Assembly: GCA_017465605.1 (NCBI GenBank)
Contig: JAFTVW010000038.1
Coordinates: 52,096-116,095 of the forward strand
Length of the DNA: 64,000 nucleotides
Origin: Alistipes sp.
Lineage (GTDB): Bacteria > Bacteroidota > Bacteroidia > Bacteroidales > Rikenellaceae
Reading direction: 5' to 3'
A program made the position numbers and the translations under genes. Of this stretch, positions 25,586 through 34,514 are shown piece by piece (the first letter of the stretch is position 1; every line of letters begins with the position of its first letter). The notes under the pieces are model-generated. The model searched no databases. It was not told the origin of the DNA and worked only from the letters and a program-made list of their open reading frames with translations.

Positions 25586-26083
25586 TTATAACTTGAATTC
25601 GCGGCTTTGGCGGCGCAGATTTCGCATCTTGCGCTCGAAACAGGCATAATAGAGAATCCAAACGATGAAGGGCGTGAGAAATGGCTCATCGTGAGTGATA
25701 TAGTGGATATTCTCGGCTACGGCCGTTATGACGATACGGTAGGCAACATAAATCAGCATCACCAGATAGCCGATCTCTTTTAGGGTCTCGCCACGCAGGG
25801 CTGCGGTCATCTCGTCTTCGGCCTTCTCGCGTGAGCAGGTGATGAGAAACATCGAAAGGTAGAGACCAATGCTTATTGCTCTTTGCCAAATAGATACTTT
25901 CAGCATATCGATTGTTACATCGCCGTTGGCCAATACATTGGTTGTGAGGATTTGAATAACAAGTGCAACAAGTATGGCTAAAAGCATAGCTTGACCTACG
26001 ATTTTGAAGGGGTGGGGCAGTAGCCAATTTTTGACCGAGCCTTTGATGCGGCCAATGAGGCCAGGTGAGAGGTGTTGTTTCAT
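25586..26083 (-). CDS. Small membrane protein, paralogue of the preceding one
   Basis: I use the ATG at 26083 (MKQHLSPGLIGRIKGSVKNW); the 10 codons upstream overlap the likely promoter and add nothing. 165 residues with four hydrophobic segments and the CSREKAEDEMTAALRGETL loop. The N-terminus and C-terminus (CFERKMRNLRRQSREFK) are strongly basic, suggesting that both face the cytoplasm. It is the first gene of the operon that ends with the XRE regulator. Unknown function. Confidence 0.72.
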   Translation of the reverse strand: MKQHLSPGLIGRIKGSVKNWLLPHPFKIVGQAMLLAILVALVIQILTTNVLANGDVTIDMLKVSIWQRAISIGLYLSMFLITCSREKAEDEMTAALRGETLKEIGYLVMLIYVAYRIVITAVAENIHYITHDEPFLTPFIVWILYYACFERKMRNLRRQSREFKL

Positions 26084-26113
26084 AGTTTCTTGTCGTTTTT
26101 TTATGTTTAACAA

Positions 26114-26452
26114 TGGTTGATTGTGCTAATCACATTGCAAATGTAAAGCAAACTTTACAAAAAGACAAATAATTTTGACAAAATTTTTCACCTACAAAAA
26201 ATTAGGGGACTATTAAGTCCCCTAAAAAGTTTGGTATAAGAATCTTTAATCTTCTGAAATAGCTGGCTATGTTTTTTAATGGAATTTTGGGCTAAAACAG
26301 ATATGTTAATATGTAATTTCGTATCTTTGTAATAATGAATCGCTCAATCGGGGTGAATATTTCATTTCTTGTCATTCGGTGAGTTTAATGAGGCTTTTTT
26401 TTATGAAAACGAATGAGAATAGGTAGTGGAAAACAAATATAATTAATTGAAT
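26114..26452. other. Intergenic region with an unassigned minus-strand terminator and a -7 box
   Basis: The divergent gap of ~370 bp between the membrane-protein operon and the sialidase-fold gene holds a perfect GC-rich hairpin (26201-26224) followed leftward by six T (26192-26200 region), so it reads as a minus-strand terminator with no gene before it. A TATCTTTG -7 box at 26322-26329 could drive the rightward gene with a leader of ~120 bases; no clear -33 was found. I see no open frame worth calling. Confidence 0.5.
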
Positions 26453-27574
26453 ATGAAGAAAATATTATGGTTGGCCGTTTTGTCGGTGGCGTTTATTTCT
26501 TGTATGAACATTGGTAATAAAAGCGAGAGCGGAAAGGTAGAAAACAAGGTGGCTGACGAGATGTCGGCCCAAAAATCTGAGGATTTATCCAAACAAACGG
26601 GCAATCAAACCGGTAAGGATTCATCTAAAAACAAACTATATACGGTGGCAGCTCCCCACCAATACACTTGTTGGCCTCGTATTGGCAAGGTTGGAGATAG
26701 ATTGGTTAATGTTTATGTAAAGGCATTGAAACACGATGATCCCCACAATGGAGTCGGTGCGATTTACGCGTCGAATTCAACAGATGGAATTGTTTGGACA
26801 TCGGGCAAAAAGGTGATTGATACGCCAAATATGCGTGATGGAGTTACGGGTTGCGGCAATGATGCCGACGGCAATCTGATTTTTATTATCCGTGTGGGAT
26901 ATTTCTCTAATGCAAATACATACTACGAGATGTATAGGACAACCGATGGAGTTGAATTTGAGAAGATATCAACTATTCCACATACCAAACCGCTGGGGCA
27001 TTGTGGCGATATTATCAATGTGCCAACAAGGGGTTTGATGGCGTTTTTCGGTACATATGGAGAGAGTCGCTCGTGGGGGTATATCGTAAGCGAGGATAAT
27101 GGAGAGTCTTGGAACAGGGTGGTTGTTGAATCGGTGGCTGATGGATATTGCCCAATGGAAATGTCGGCAGCATATTTGGGCGAAGGAAAGATATTGGTTG
27201 TAGGCAGATATGAAGGTAAGGGTACTGCTGCGATGTGGCAAATGGAGTCTTCGGACTATGGCCGTACTTGGAGTAAAAAACCCACAAATATAGAACAATA
27301 CGGCAATACACCTAATATTATTTATGATGCTGAAAGTGGTAAAATTTCTCTCTACATATATAACAGAAGTACAGGCGACCTTGAATACAGAGAGATTGCA
27401 TCTGATAAAATTTGGGGTAATCCGTTGGGTTGGCCATCGGCTACAATCCTTGCTACGAAAAATTCGGGTTATGATGCAGGTAATGTCAGCGCTTGCACTT
27501 TTGGAAATCAGCAAGTTGCGACTTTCTATGCAGGCGATTCAGCCAATACCGGCATTTATTGCTTATTAAAGTAA
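26453..27574 (+). CDS. Sialidase-fold (BNR/Asp-box) lipoprotein
   Basis: I start at the ATG at 26453 (MKKILWLAVLSVAFISCMN), giving a lipoprotein signal with Cys17. A polar linker (about 20-60) rich in Lys, Ser and Asn follows. The rest is a six-bladed propeller candidate with Asp-box-like motifs SEDNGESW and SSDYGRTW and a weaker NSTDGIVW. Such folds occur in exo-alpha-sialidases and related glycosidases. I do not see a convincing arginine triad, so activity is uncertain. Probably outer-membrane-anchored. The gene is monocistronic; a degraded coding fragment and a terminator follow. Confidence 0.7.
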   Translation: MKKILWLAVLSVAFISCMNIGNKSESGKVENKVADEMSAQKSEDLSKQTGNQTGKDSSKNKLYTVAAPHQYTCWPRIGKVGDRLVNVYVKALKHDDPHNGVGAIYASNSTDGIVWTSGKKVIDTPNMRDGVTGCGNDADGNLIFIIRVGYFSNANTYYEMYRTTDGVEFEKISTIPHTKPLGHCGDIINVPTRGLMAFFGTYGESRSWGYIVSEDNGESWNRVVVESVADGYCPMEMSAAYLGEGKILVVGRYEGKGTAAMWQMESSDYGRTWSKKPTNIEQYGNTPNIIYDAESGKISLYIYNRSTGDLEYREIASDKIWGNPLGWPSATILATKNSGYDAGNVSACTFGNQQVATFYAGDSANTGIYCLLK

Positions 27575-27586
27575 CAGCAACCGTAA

Positions 27587-27688
27587 GTTAGGGAGGGTGT
27601 GCGCTATGTGTATGACGATACAGTCGCGCAATCGCTGAAAAATGTATTTGGCGAGACGAAGGGTGAAATACTCTTTGTGGAGGAGTAG
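27587..27688 (+). pseudogene. Coding remnant, C-terminal 33 residues of an unidentified protein
   Basis: After a stop codon at 27584-27586 the frame continues to a TAG at 27686-27688 and reads VREGVRYVYDDTVAQSLKNV, then FGETKGEILFVEE. The composition (alternating charged and hydrophobic residues, no rare runs) looks like the natural end of a cytosolic protein, but there is no plausible start and no body of the gene upstream. I read it as the leftover of a deletion. I cannot name the parent family. Confidence 0.35.
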
Positions 27689-27704
27689 GCTCTGTTTTGA
27701 AATG

Positions 27705-27754
27705 AAATGTGGTAATAATGCTGAGAAGATTGCCTGCATTATTACCACATTTTT
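27705..27754 (+). terminator. Strong terminator between sialidase-fold gene and GH16 gene
   Basis: A perfect 17-bp stem (27705-27721 with 27736-27752) is followed by T-rich sequence rightward, and A-rich sequence precedes it, so it can serve both convergent genes. Confidence 0.85.
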
Positions 27755-27765
27755 GCAAGGTGAGG

Positions 27766-28701
27766 TTAGCGTATGTCGAATGGCTCGTATGACATCCAAT
27801 CAATTTCAACCTCGTAGGGGTATTTGGGCTTCTCGATTGATTTGGGATTGGTGTGTACAGGCCAATTGTTGGTATGCCAGAAATTGAGCAGATAGCGAGT
27901 CTTGTTGTCGGGAATACCTGTAAAGTCGGGCGTTGATCCCTGATAGTCCCACAATACGATTCGCTCCTCAGTCTCGGGGTGTAATATCCACCACACAAGG
28001 CGGTCGGGATACCAATCAAATCCATAAGTGTAGAAACGTTTTGCGGCATTATAACCCTTTATCGCAGGAACGGTTTCGGGCTGGTTTTGGCGGCCAGTCA
28101 GTTTATGATGCTTGCCTCCGTCGGCTTTGGAGTGATAGACGCACTCGTAGATTTTGCCCTCGGCCAAGTTGATAATACGTCCTATGCGTTGAAGGTTATT
28201 CGATTTTCCTGTCCAAGTACCAATATAAAGGATTTCGGGGTCGGCGATGAGCCACTCCCAATCAATCTCGCTAAGGCCTTTTTCTCGCTCCATATTATAG
28301 GTGAAATAGCCAACGACTGCTCCTACATTGGGTTGTACGGCCTTAGCCTCTGGAATACGGATTCGTGCCGAGTATGAGCCATAGGAGGTGTAGTTCTTGC
28401 TACAAATTTCGGGGCCTCGTCCTGCGCCAGCAGGGTCGGTGGGGTCTATTCGCATCATCATCACCTTTGTATCCTTTTCGCAAAATGAAGAGGTTGCAGG
28501 AACGTAGCGCATTTGGGTACTTCTCCTTCTTGACCCATTGTTTTGGTTAAAGAACTTTGAAGTCGGCTTGTTGAAATGTTCGACAAACTCCTTGTGGAAT
28601 TTGGGAGATGGGGCTGATTTTTTCTCTTGGGCGGTCAAATCGGAATTTGACACAAGAAAAAGGAGCAACGTAAAGAGTTGCGCGGCAGTTTTAATATTCA
28701 T
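27766..28701 (-). CDS. Glycoside hydrolase family 16 enzyme, exported
   Basis: 311 residues with a signal peptide (cleavage after about residue 24, LTAQ). The jelly-roll GH16 domain covers ~35-310. The catalytic motif is E145-I-D147-W-E149 in GLSEIDWEWL, the ExDxE pattern in which the first Glu is nucleophile and the last is acid/base. Aromatic residues typical of a glucan cleft are present (YTYGFDWYPDRLVWWI). Likely a beta-1,3- or beta-1,3-1,4-glucanase or a galactanase; the exact substrate cannot be read. Cut products could feed surface glycan uptake, but no Sus genes are adjacent. Confidence 0.85.
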   Translation of the reverse strand: MNIKTAAQLFTLLLFLVSNSDLTAQEKKSAPSPKFHKEFVEHFNKPTSKFFNQNNGSRRRSTQMRYVPATSSFCEKDTKVMMMRIDPTDPAGAGRGPEICSKNYTSYGSYSARIRIPEAKAVQPNVGAVVGYFTYNMEREKGLSEIDWEWLIADPEILYIGTWTGKSNNLQRIGRIINLAEGKIYECVYHSKADGGKHHKLTGRQNQPETVPAIKGYNAAKRFYTYGFDWYPDRLVWWILHPETEERIVLWDYQGSTPDFTGIPDNKTRYLLNFWHTNNWPVHTNPKSIEKPKYPYEVEIDWMSYEPFDIR

Positions 28702-28740
28702 ACGTTTTCGTTTTAGGGGGTTGTGTATAGGTGTAATTAT

Positions 28741-28771
28741 ATAAAATTAGGGGACAATTTAGCCCCCTAAT
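28741..28771 (-). terminator. Terminator of prfC
   Basis: The 8-bp stem 28746-28753 with 28764-28771 (TTAGGGG type) is followed leftward by TTTTAT. It resembles the hairpin at 26201-26224. Confidence 0.6.
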
Positions 28772-28791
28772 ATTCGTTTATGCTTTTTGTT

Positions 28792-30375
28792 CTAAAACTC
28801 CGAGGTGAAGTGGAAGCGGATATCCTTGAAGTTTTCCTGCGCTAAGGCAAGGGCATAGCTTGTATCGGCAAGGAATACATCGCGGCCGTGCTTGTCGATG
28901 GCCATATTCGAGTGTTTACGACGCTTGAAATCGGCCAACTGCTCGGCGTTGTCGCTCTCAATCCAGCAAGCCTTGTGGATAGAGATTGGTTCCCAACGAC
29001 ACTTTGCACCGTACTCGTGCTCCAAACGATATTGAATAACCTCGAACTGCAACTGACCAACCGTACCGATAATCTTGCGACCATTGAGCGAAGAGGTGAA
29101 GAGCTGTGCAACACCCTCGTCCATTAGCTGGTCAACGCCCTTTGCCAACTGCTTGAATTTCATCGGGTCGGCATTCTCGATATAGCGGAATAGCTCAGGT
29201 GAGAACGATGGGATTCCTGTGAATTTGAGTTTCTCGCCCTCGGTGAACGTATCGCCAATCTTGAATGTTCCAGTATCGTGCAGACCCACGATATCGCCCG
29301 GGTAGGCGAAGTCGATAACCGACTTCTTCTCGGCCATAAAGGCTGTGGGAGATGAGAATTTGAGCTGCTTGCCTGAACGCACGTGCAGATAGTTCTTATT
29401 GCGCTCGAATGTTCCTGAACATATCTTCATAAAGGCCAAGCGGTCACGATGGTTGGGGTCCATATTGGCGTGAATCTTGAAGATAAAACCTGTCATCTTC
29501 TGCTCGTCGGGAGTGATGGAGCGGGTCTCGGTGGTTGATGGACGTGGCGATGGGGCAACGCGGATAAAGCACTCCAAAAGCTCTCTCACACCGAAGTTGT
29601 TTACTGCCGAGCCGAAGAATACAGGAGCTAACTTACCATTGAGGTATGCCTCGCGGTCGAAGTCGTCGTAAACAGCCTCGACAAGTTCCAAGTTTTCGCG
29701 CAACTGATTGGCGAATTTGGGAGTGATGTAGTCGTCGAGTTCGGGCGAAGATATATCTTTGAAATCGACAGTCTCGGCATCGGCCGTTTGGCGTTCATCG
29801 CTGGTGAACAGCGATAGGTTCTTTTCGTAGATGTTGTAAACACCCTTGAACGTATCGCCACTTGAAATTGGGAATGCCAGTGGACGTACACGAATCTGCA
29901 ATTCACGCTCCACCTCGTCCAACAAATCAAACGGATCCTTGCAGGGACGGTCCAACTTGTTGATAAAGACCATTACGGGGGTATTGCGCATACGGCAGAC
30001 ATTCATCAACTTCAAAGTCTGCGCCTCCACACCCTTTGCGCCATCGATTACGATGATAACCGAATCTACGGCAGTGAGTGTACGGTAGGTATCCTCGGCG
30101 AAGTCCTCGTGACCTGGGGTGTCGAGAATATTAATCTTTACATCTTTATAGTTGAAACCCATTACAGATGTGGCAACCGAGATTCCTCGCTGACGCTCAA
30201 TCTCCATAAAATCGGAGGTTGCTCCCTTCTTAATCTTGTTGCTCTTGACAGCTCCTGCAACGTGGATAGCACCACCGAAAAGCAGAAGTTTCTCGGTGAG
30301 AGTGGTCTTACCCGCGTCGGGGTGTGCGATTACCGCAAATGTTCTTCGTTTTGTGATTTCGTCGATTAACGCCAT
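28792..30375 (-). CDS. prfC: Peptide chain release factor 3
   Basis: 527 residues from the ATG at 30375 ([20 protein letters not shown]); the upstream in-frame TTG-like extension runs over the promoter. RF3 is a GTPase that removes RF1/RF2 from the ribosome after peptide release. G1 [18 protein letters not shown], switch [13 protein letters not shown]3 DTPGHEDF and G4 NKLDR are all seen, followed by the RF3-specific domain II/III ([15 protein letters not shown]). It is monocistronic with a perfect promoter and terminator. Cytoplasmic. Confidence 0.96.
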   Translation of the reverse strand: MALIDEITKRRTFAVIAHPDAGKTTLTEKLLLFGGAIHVAGAVKSNKIKKGATSDFMEIERQRGISVATSVMGFNYKDVKINILDTPGHEDFAEDTYRTLTAVDSVIIVIDGAKGVEAQTLKLMNVCRMRNTPVMVFINKLDRPCKDPFDLLDEVERELQIRVRPLAFPISSGDTFKGVYNIYEKNLSLFTSDERQTADAETVDFKDISSPELDDYITPKFANQLRENLELVEAVYDDFDREAYLNGKLAPVFFGSAVNNFGVRELLECFIRVAPSPRPSTTETRSITPDEQKMTGFIFKIHANMDPNHRDRLAFMKICSGTFERNKNYLHVRSGKQLKFSSPTAFMAEKKSVIDFAYPGDIVGLHDTGTFKIGDTFTEGEKLKFTGIPSFSPELFRYIENADPMKFKQLAKGVDQLMDEGVAQLFTSSLNGRKIIGTVGQLQFEVIQYRLEHEYGAKCRWEPISIHKACWIESDNAEQLADFKRRKHSNMAIDKHGRDVFLADTSYALALAQENFKDIRFHFTSEF

Positions 30376-30396
30376 AGTATCTATTTTAATTGGTCG

Positions 30397-30427
30397 CAAA
30401 GATACAACATAGCTTGCGCTCTGCAAA
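30397..30427 (-). promoter_or_regulatory. Promoter of prfC
   Basis: On the minus strand, TTTG (30424-30427), 19 bases, TATCTTTG (30397-30404). Perfect consensus; expected start about 17 bases before the ATG. Confidence 0.8.
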
Positions 30428-30568
30428 ATTTATTTTCTGCATATTTTTGTTCGCAAGGGGCAATTTTTCAAATCAATTTCAAAATTTGCTATTTGTTTTG
30501 TCTTAAATTAAGCTGTTGTTTATGAGTTTTTAATAATGTTTTGTTGCCGAGATAATATTTTTTTTGCT

Positions 30569-30576
30569 TATATTTG
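30569..30576 (+). promoter_or_regulatory. -7 box of the first cotH gene
   Basis: TATATTTG at 30569-30576, about 38 bases upstream of the start at 30615. An upstream TTGC at 30544-30547 is 21 bases away, slightly long. Confidence 0.5.
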
Positions 30577-30614
30577 TAGAGTAACATACCTAAATGCTAA
30601 CCTTTATTTGTGAT

Positions 30615-32237
30615 ATGAAAAAACTTTATTTCCTTTTGTTAGCCCTTATGACGGTGTCGCTTTTTGTTGGTTGTGGTGGCGACGACAACGAAGAGATCGA
30701 TCCAAATCAATCGCCTGAGAGTCCTGAGCAGCAACAACCTGCTGTGGAGATTACCAAGCTCAATTTTATGCAAAATCGCAATCCGTCGATGGATAGAACT
30801 TTTTCGTTCTCTCCAAATGCGGAGGGTAAATTCGTGGGGCACGTTTATACCTATACGACCATAAATGACAAAAGCATTTTGCAACCTGTGGATATTCGCC
30901 ATCTTATCCCGACGTTTGAAACCAATGCCGAAAAACTCTATTATGGCGATGGTAAGCCTATTGTGAACGGCTCTACAAGAATTGACTTTTCACACCCTGT
31001 GAAGATTAAGGCCGTAGCGAAGAATGGCAAATCGAGGGAGTATGTGGTCGATTTGTTGCACTTTACGGGTCTGCCAATCATATATATCAATACCGATTCG
31101 GGCAAGGAGGTTGTGCGTCGTAGCGTATATGAGGGTGCAACACTCGAAATTATCGGTTGTGGCGATTTGAACGACACTGAATTCCAGAAGATTCAGATTC
31201 ACGGTCGTGGTAACGCTTCGTGGCTCACATTCCGTAAGAAACCATCTTATACCATAAAGCTCGAAAAGCGTCAGAAGATGATGGGTATGCCCAAGCATAA
31301 GAAGTGGGTGTTGATGGCCAATTATCGCGATAAGACACTTTTGAGAAATAATGTTGCGTGGTGGATTTCGAGCAAAATGCCAGCGTTGAAGTATGTCCCA
31401 AAGTATCAGCACGCTGAGTTGTTCCTGAATGGCACGTTTAGAGGTGTATATCAGTTTGCAGAACAGATTAGAATAGATAAGAATCGAGTTGCTATCAACG
31501 AGATGCAAATCACCGACACCGAGGGCGAAGCCATTACCGGTGGATATATCATCGAGCTTGACCGTATTGACAATGACGATATCTATGACTGGGTGATGCC
31601 AAATATGCACGGCTCGGCTCGTCGTTTGAGCATTAAGTTGCCCAAGATTGAGGATATGAATCAGCAGCAGCACGACTACATCAAGGCTTATGTGCATAAA
31701 ATTGATGCGATGTTTGGCGACCCCAGCAAGTTGGAGGAGGTGATGACCAAATATATTGATATGCCGTCGTGGGCAGCGCAATGGCTGGTATTTGAGATAT
31801 CTGGAACACCCGAGCCTAATGGCCCAAGTAGCTGGTACACATACAAGGAAAAGAGCGATGATAAGTGGTATTGCGGGCCACCCTGGGATTTCGATTATAA
31901 GTCGTTTATGCCATCAACGGCCAACAAATGGATTAGCGCGGGTGCAATATATATGCCCCAGATGTTGAAATATCCGCCTTTCAAGGAGGAGTTGATGAGG
32001 CAGTGGAATTCGATTAAGGGTTATCTGCCCGATTTGATTGATTACATCAACAAGGAGCGTGAATATATGCGTAAGTCGGCTCAGGTTAACTGGGATTTGC
32101 ACGAGCAGAATCTAATCGATGATAACCGCCGCGAAAATGGCGATGAGTTTATCCCGAGCGACGAGGCTATCGATAGAATGATAGAGTATCTAAGATTGAA
32201 GTGGGATTTTATTGATAAGAATCTTGCTAATTTGTAG
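30615..32237 (+). CDS. CotH-kinase family surface lipoprotein, copy 1
   Basis: I use the ATG at 30615 (MKKLYFLLLALMTVSLFVGC), a lipoprotein signal with Cys20. An acidic/Pro linker precedes a beta domain (about 45-160) of DUF5018 type, and the CotH domain spans ~190-540: GRGNASWLTFRKKPSYTIKL, KKWVLMANYRDKTLLRNNVA, GVYQFAEQIRIDKNR, and WDFDYKSF near residue 430. CotH kinases phosphorylate secreted proteins; the eukaryote-like catalytic residues would lie in these blocks. It is probably on the cell surface. A 70% similar copy follows after 250 bp. Confidence 0.82.
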   Translation: MKKLYFLLLALMTVSLFVGCGGDDNEEIDPNQSPESPEQQQPAVEITKLNFMQNRNPSMDRTFSFSPNAEGKFVGHVYTYTTINDKSILQPVDIRHLIPTFETNAEKLYYGDGKPIVNGSTRIDFSHPVKIKAVAKNGKSREYVVDLLHFTGLPIIYINTDSGKEVVRRSVYEGATLEIIGCGDLNDTEFQKIQIHGRGNASWLTFRKKPSYTIKLEKRQKMMGMPKHKKWVLMANYRDKTLLRNNVAWWISSKMPALKYVPKYQHAELFLNGTFRGVYQFAEQIRIDKNRVAINEMQITDTEGEAITGGYIIELDRIDNDDIYDWVMPNMHGSARRLSIKLPKIEDMNQQQHDYIKAYVHKIDAMFGDPSKLEEVMTKYIDMPSWAAQWLVFEISGTPEPNGPSSWYTYKEKSDDKWYCGPPWDFDYKSFMPSTANKWISAGAIYMPQMLKYPPFKEELMRQWNSIKGYLPDLIDYINKEREYMRKSAQVNWDLHEQNLIDDNRRENGDEFIPSDEAIDRMIEYLRLKWDFIDKNLANL

Positions 32238-32488
32238 GCGCGAAGTTGTAAATTTTGTGGGATTGTTGAACGATTGTGTTCGGCAATCCCATTTTTTTTG
32301 CTTGCAGAAGGAAAATTCAAATTCATTTCAGAATTGATTGTTTTATTGTGCGAAATTAAAGGTGCTTTGATGAAAAACGTTTTGTCGGAATAATAATTGG
32401 GTTGAAAATTAATTAGGCCGACAACTTTATTAAGCAGATGACGAATTGTAAATTGATAATACACCTAAACATAAAACCATTTTGTGAT

Positions 32489-34105
32489 ATGAAAAAGTTA
32501 TATTTCCTTTTGCTAACCATTTTGGCAACGTCGCTATTTGTTGCTTGTGGCGGTGACGATAACGAGGCTGCTGAGCCCGATACTCCCACCCCTGCGGTGC
32601 AGTCACCTCCGGTGGAGATAACTCTGCTGAATTTCCATAAAAGCAGAAACCCGTCGATGGATAGAACATTCTCATTTAAGCCCGATGAGTCGGGTCGAAT
32701 TTCGGGTAAGGTCTATACATATACAACGGTAAATGCTAAGAGCCGTATCTTCCCAGTGGATATTCGCCATCTTATCCCGACATTTGAAACCAATGCCGAG
32801 AAACTCTATTATGGTGATGGTAAGCCTATTGTAAATGGCTCGACGAGAATCGATTTTTCGCGCCCCGTAAAGATTAAGGCCGTTGCTAAGAATGGACAAT
32901 CGAGAGAGTATGTCGTAGATTTGTTGCATTTTACAGGTCTGCCAATCATATATATCAATACCGATTCGGGTAAAGAGGTTGCGAGTAAAGATGTTTACGA
33001 AGGAGCGACAATCGAAATTATCGGTTGCGGCGATATGGACGATACAGAGTTGCAGAACATCAAGATTCACGGACGTGGCAATGCGGCGTGGAGTACATTT
33101 AAGAAAAAGCTCTCATACACGCTCAAATTTGAAACCCGCCAAAAGATACTGGGTATGCCCAAGCATAAGAAGTGGGTTATGGTGGCCAATTATCGCGATA
33201 AGACCCTGCTGAGAAACAATGTGGCGTGGTGGATTTCGAGCCGTTTGTCGGGAATAAAATATACGCCGCGTTATGTTGATGCCGAAGTGGTATTTAATGG
33301 AGTGCATCGTGGCGTGTATCAATTTACCGAGCAGGTGCGAATTGACAAGAATCGTATAAATATAAACGAAATGTTGCCTACCGATACCGAAGGTGACGCA
33401 ATTACGGGCGGTTATATCATCGAACTTGATAGAGGTAGCAATTCCGACCAATGGGAGTGGGTTATGCCCAATATGAATGGCTCGGCACATAAACTTAGCA
33501 TAAAGATTCCCAAAAAAGATGAGATGAACCAGCAACAACACGACTACATCAAAGCGTATGTGCATAAAATTGATGCAATGTTTGGCGACCCGAGCAAGTT
33601 GGAGGAGGTGATGACCAAATATATTGATATGCCGTCGTGGGCAGCGCAGTGGCTGGTGTTTGAGATATCGGGAACTCCCGAGCCTAATGGTCCAAGTAGC
33701 TGGTACACATTCAAGGATAAGGGTGATGATAAGTGGTATTGCAGTCCGCCGTGGGACTTCGATTACAAATCGTTCCTGCCTCCTACTGCCAATAAATGGA
33801 TAAGTAAAGATGCGATATATATGAGCGAGATGTTGAAGTATCCGCCTTTCAAGGAGGAGTTGCTTCGACAGTGGGCACAAATTAGAGATAAGTTGCCCGA
33901 ATTGATTGATTATATCAATCAGCAAAGAGAGTATTTGCGCCTTTCAGCTCAGGCAAATTGGAATATTCACGAGCAGAATCTAATCGACGATAACCGTCGT
34001 GAAAATAGCGACGAGTTTATCCCAAGCGACGAGGCTATCGATAGAATGATTCAATATCTGCAAGTGAAATGGGTGTTTATCGATAATAATATCGCAAACT
34101 TGTAG
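32489..34105 (+). CDS. CotH-kinase family surface lipoprotein, copy 2
   Basis: 538 residues from the ATG at 32489 (MKKLYFLLLTILATSLFVAC), again a lipoprotein. The domain order is the same as in copy 1. A ~60-residue block around DPSKLEEVMTKYIDMPSWAA is identical in both proteins and nearly identical in DNA (about 31640-31800 and 33510-33670), while flanks diverge more, which suggests gene conversion or a recent partial exchange. A perfect terminator follows. No promoter box was found in the 250-bp gap, so both copies may share a transcript. Confidence 0.82.
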   Translation: MKKLYFLLLTILATSLFVACGGDDNEAAEPDTPTPAVQSPPVEITLLNFHKSRNPSMDRTFSFKPDESGRISGKVYTYTTVNAKSRIFPVDIRHLIPTFETNAEKLYYGDGKPIVNGSTRIDFSRPVKIKAVAKNGQSREYVVDLLHFTGLPIIYINTDSGKEVASKDVYEGATIEIIGCGDMDDTELQNIKIHGRGNAAWSTFKKKLSYTLKFETRQKILGMPKHKKWVMVANYRDKTLLRNNVAWWISSRLSGIKYTPRYVDAEVVFNGVHRGVYQFTEQVRIDKNRININEMLPTDTEGDAITGGYIIELDRGSNSDQWEWVMPNMNGSAHKLSIKIPKKDEMNQQQHDYIKAYVHKIDAMFGDPSKLEEVMTKYIDMPSWAAQWLVFEISGTPEPNGPSSWYTFKDKGDDKWYCSPPWDFDYKSFLPPTANKWISKDAIYMSEMLKYPPFKEELLRQWAQIRDKLPELIDYINQQREYLRLSAQANWNIHEQNLIDDNRRENSDEFIPSDEAIDRMIQYLQVKWVFIDNNIANL

Positions 34106-34123
34106 TGGTGGAAATATCTTGTA

Positions 34124-34166
34124 AAAAGTCAGATGGTTATCCAAATCGGATAACCATCTGACTTTT
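34124..34166. terminator. Strong terminator between cotH copy 2 and tRNA-Thr
   Basis: A perfect 19-bp stem (34124-34142 with 34148-34166) with a 5-base loop and flanking A/T runs on both sides. It lies between the rightward cotH gene and the leftward tRNA and can serve both. Confidence 0.9.
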
Positions 34167-34167
34167 G

Positions 34168-34239
<72 letters not shown>

Positions 34240-34446
34240 ATTCCTCTCTAAGAGTGGTGCAAAAGTAGAAAACAAATTTGAATCGGCCAAAAAATATGCC
34301 TATTTTTTCTAATCGCAGTGTAAAATAATTTCGCAATAGTTGACAAATCTGACTTGGTCGGACCTCCTTTATCATTATTTGATGGGGAGTGGTTGTTTTG
34401 TGATGATAGAAATTTTGTGTTTTTAATTTAGAAAATATACTAAAAA

Positions 34447-34477
34447 TTTGACTAATAATATATTTTTCGTATATTTG
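34447..34477 (+). promoter_or_regulatory. Promoter of the BF3164-like pair
   Basis: TTTG (34447-34450), 19 bases, TATATTTG (34470-34477). Perfect consensus; start of transcription expected near 34483, about 30 bases before the ATG. Confidence 0.8.
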
Positions 34478-34514
34478 CGATACGATACGACTAACCTTTA
34501 ATGATATTCAGCGA

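Noticed and set aside
26281-26452. Short upstream open frames before the sialidase-fold gene
   Set aside because: Frames of under 20 residues with no conservation partner in the window.
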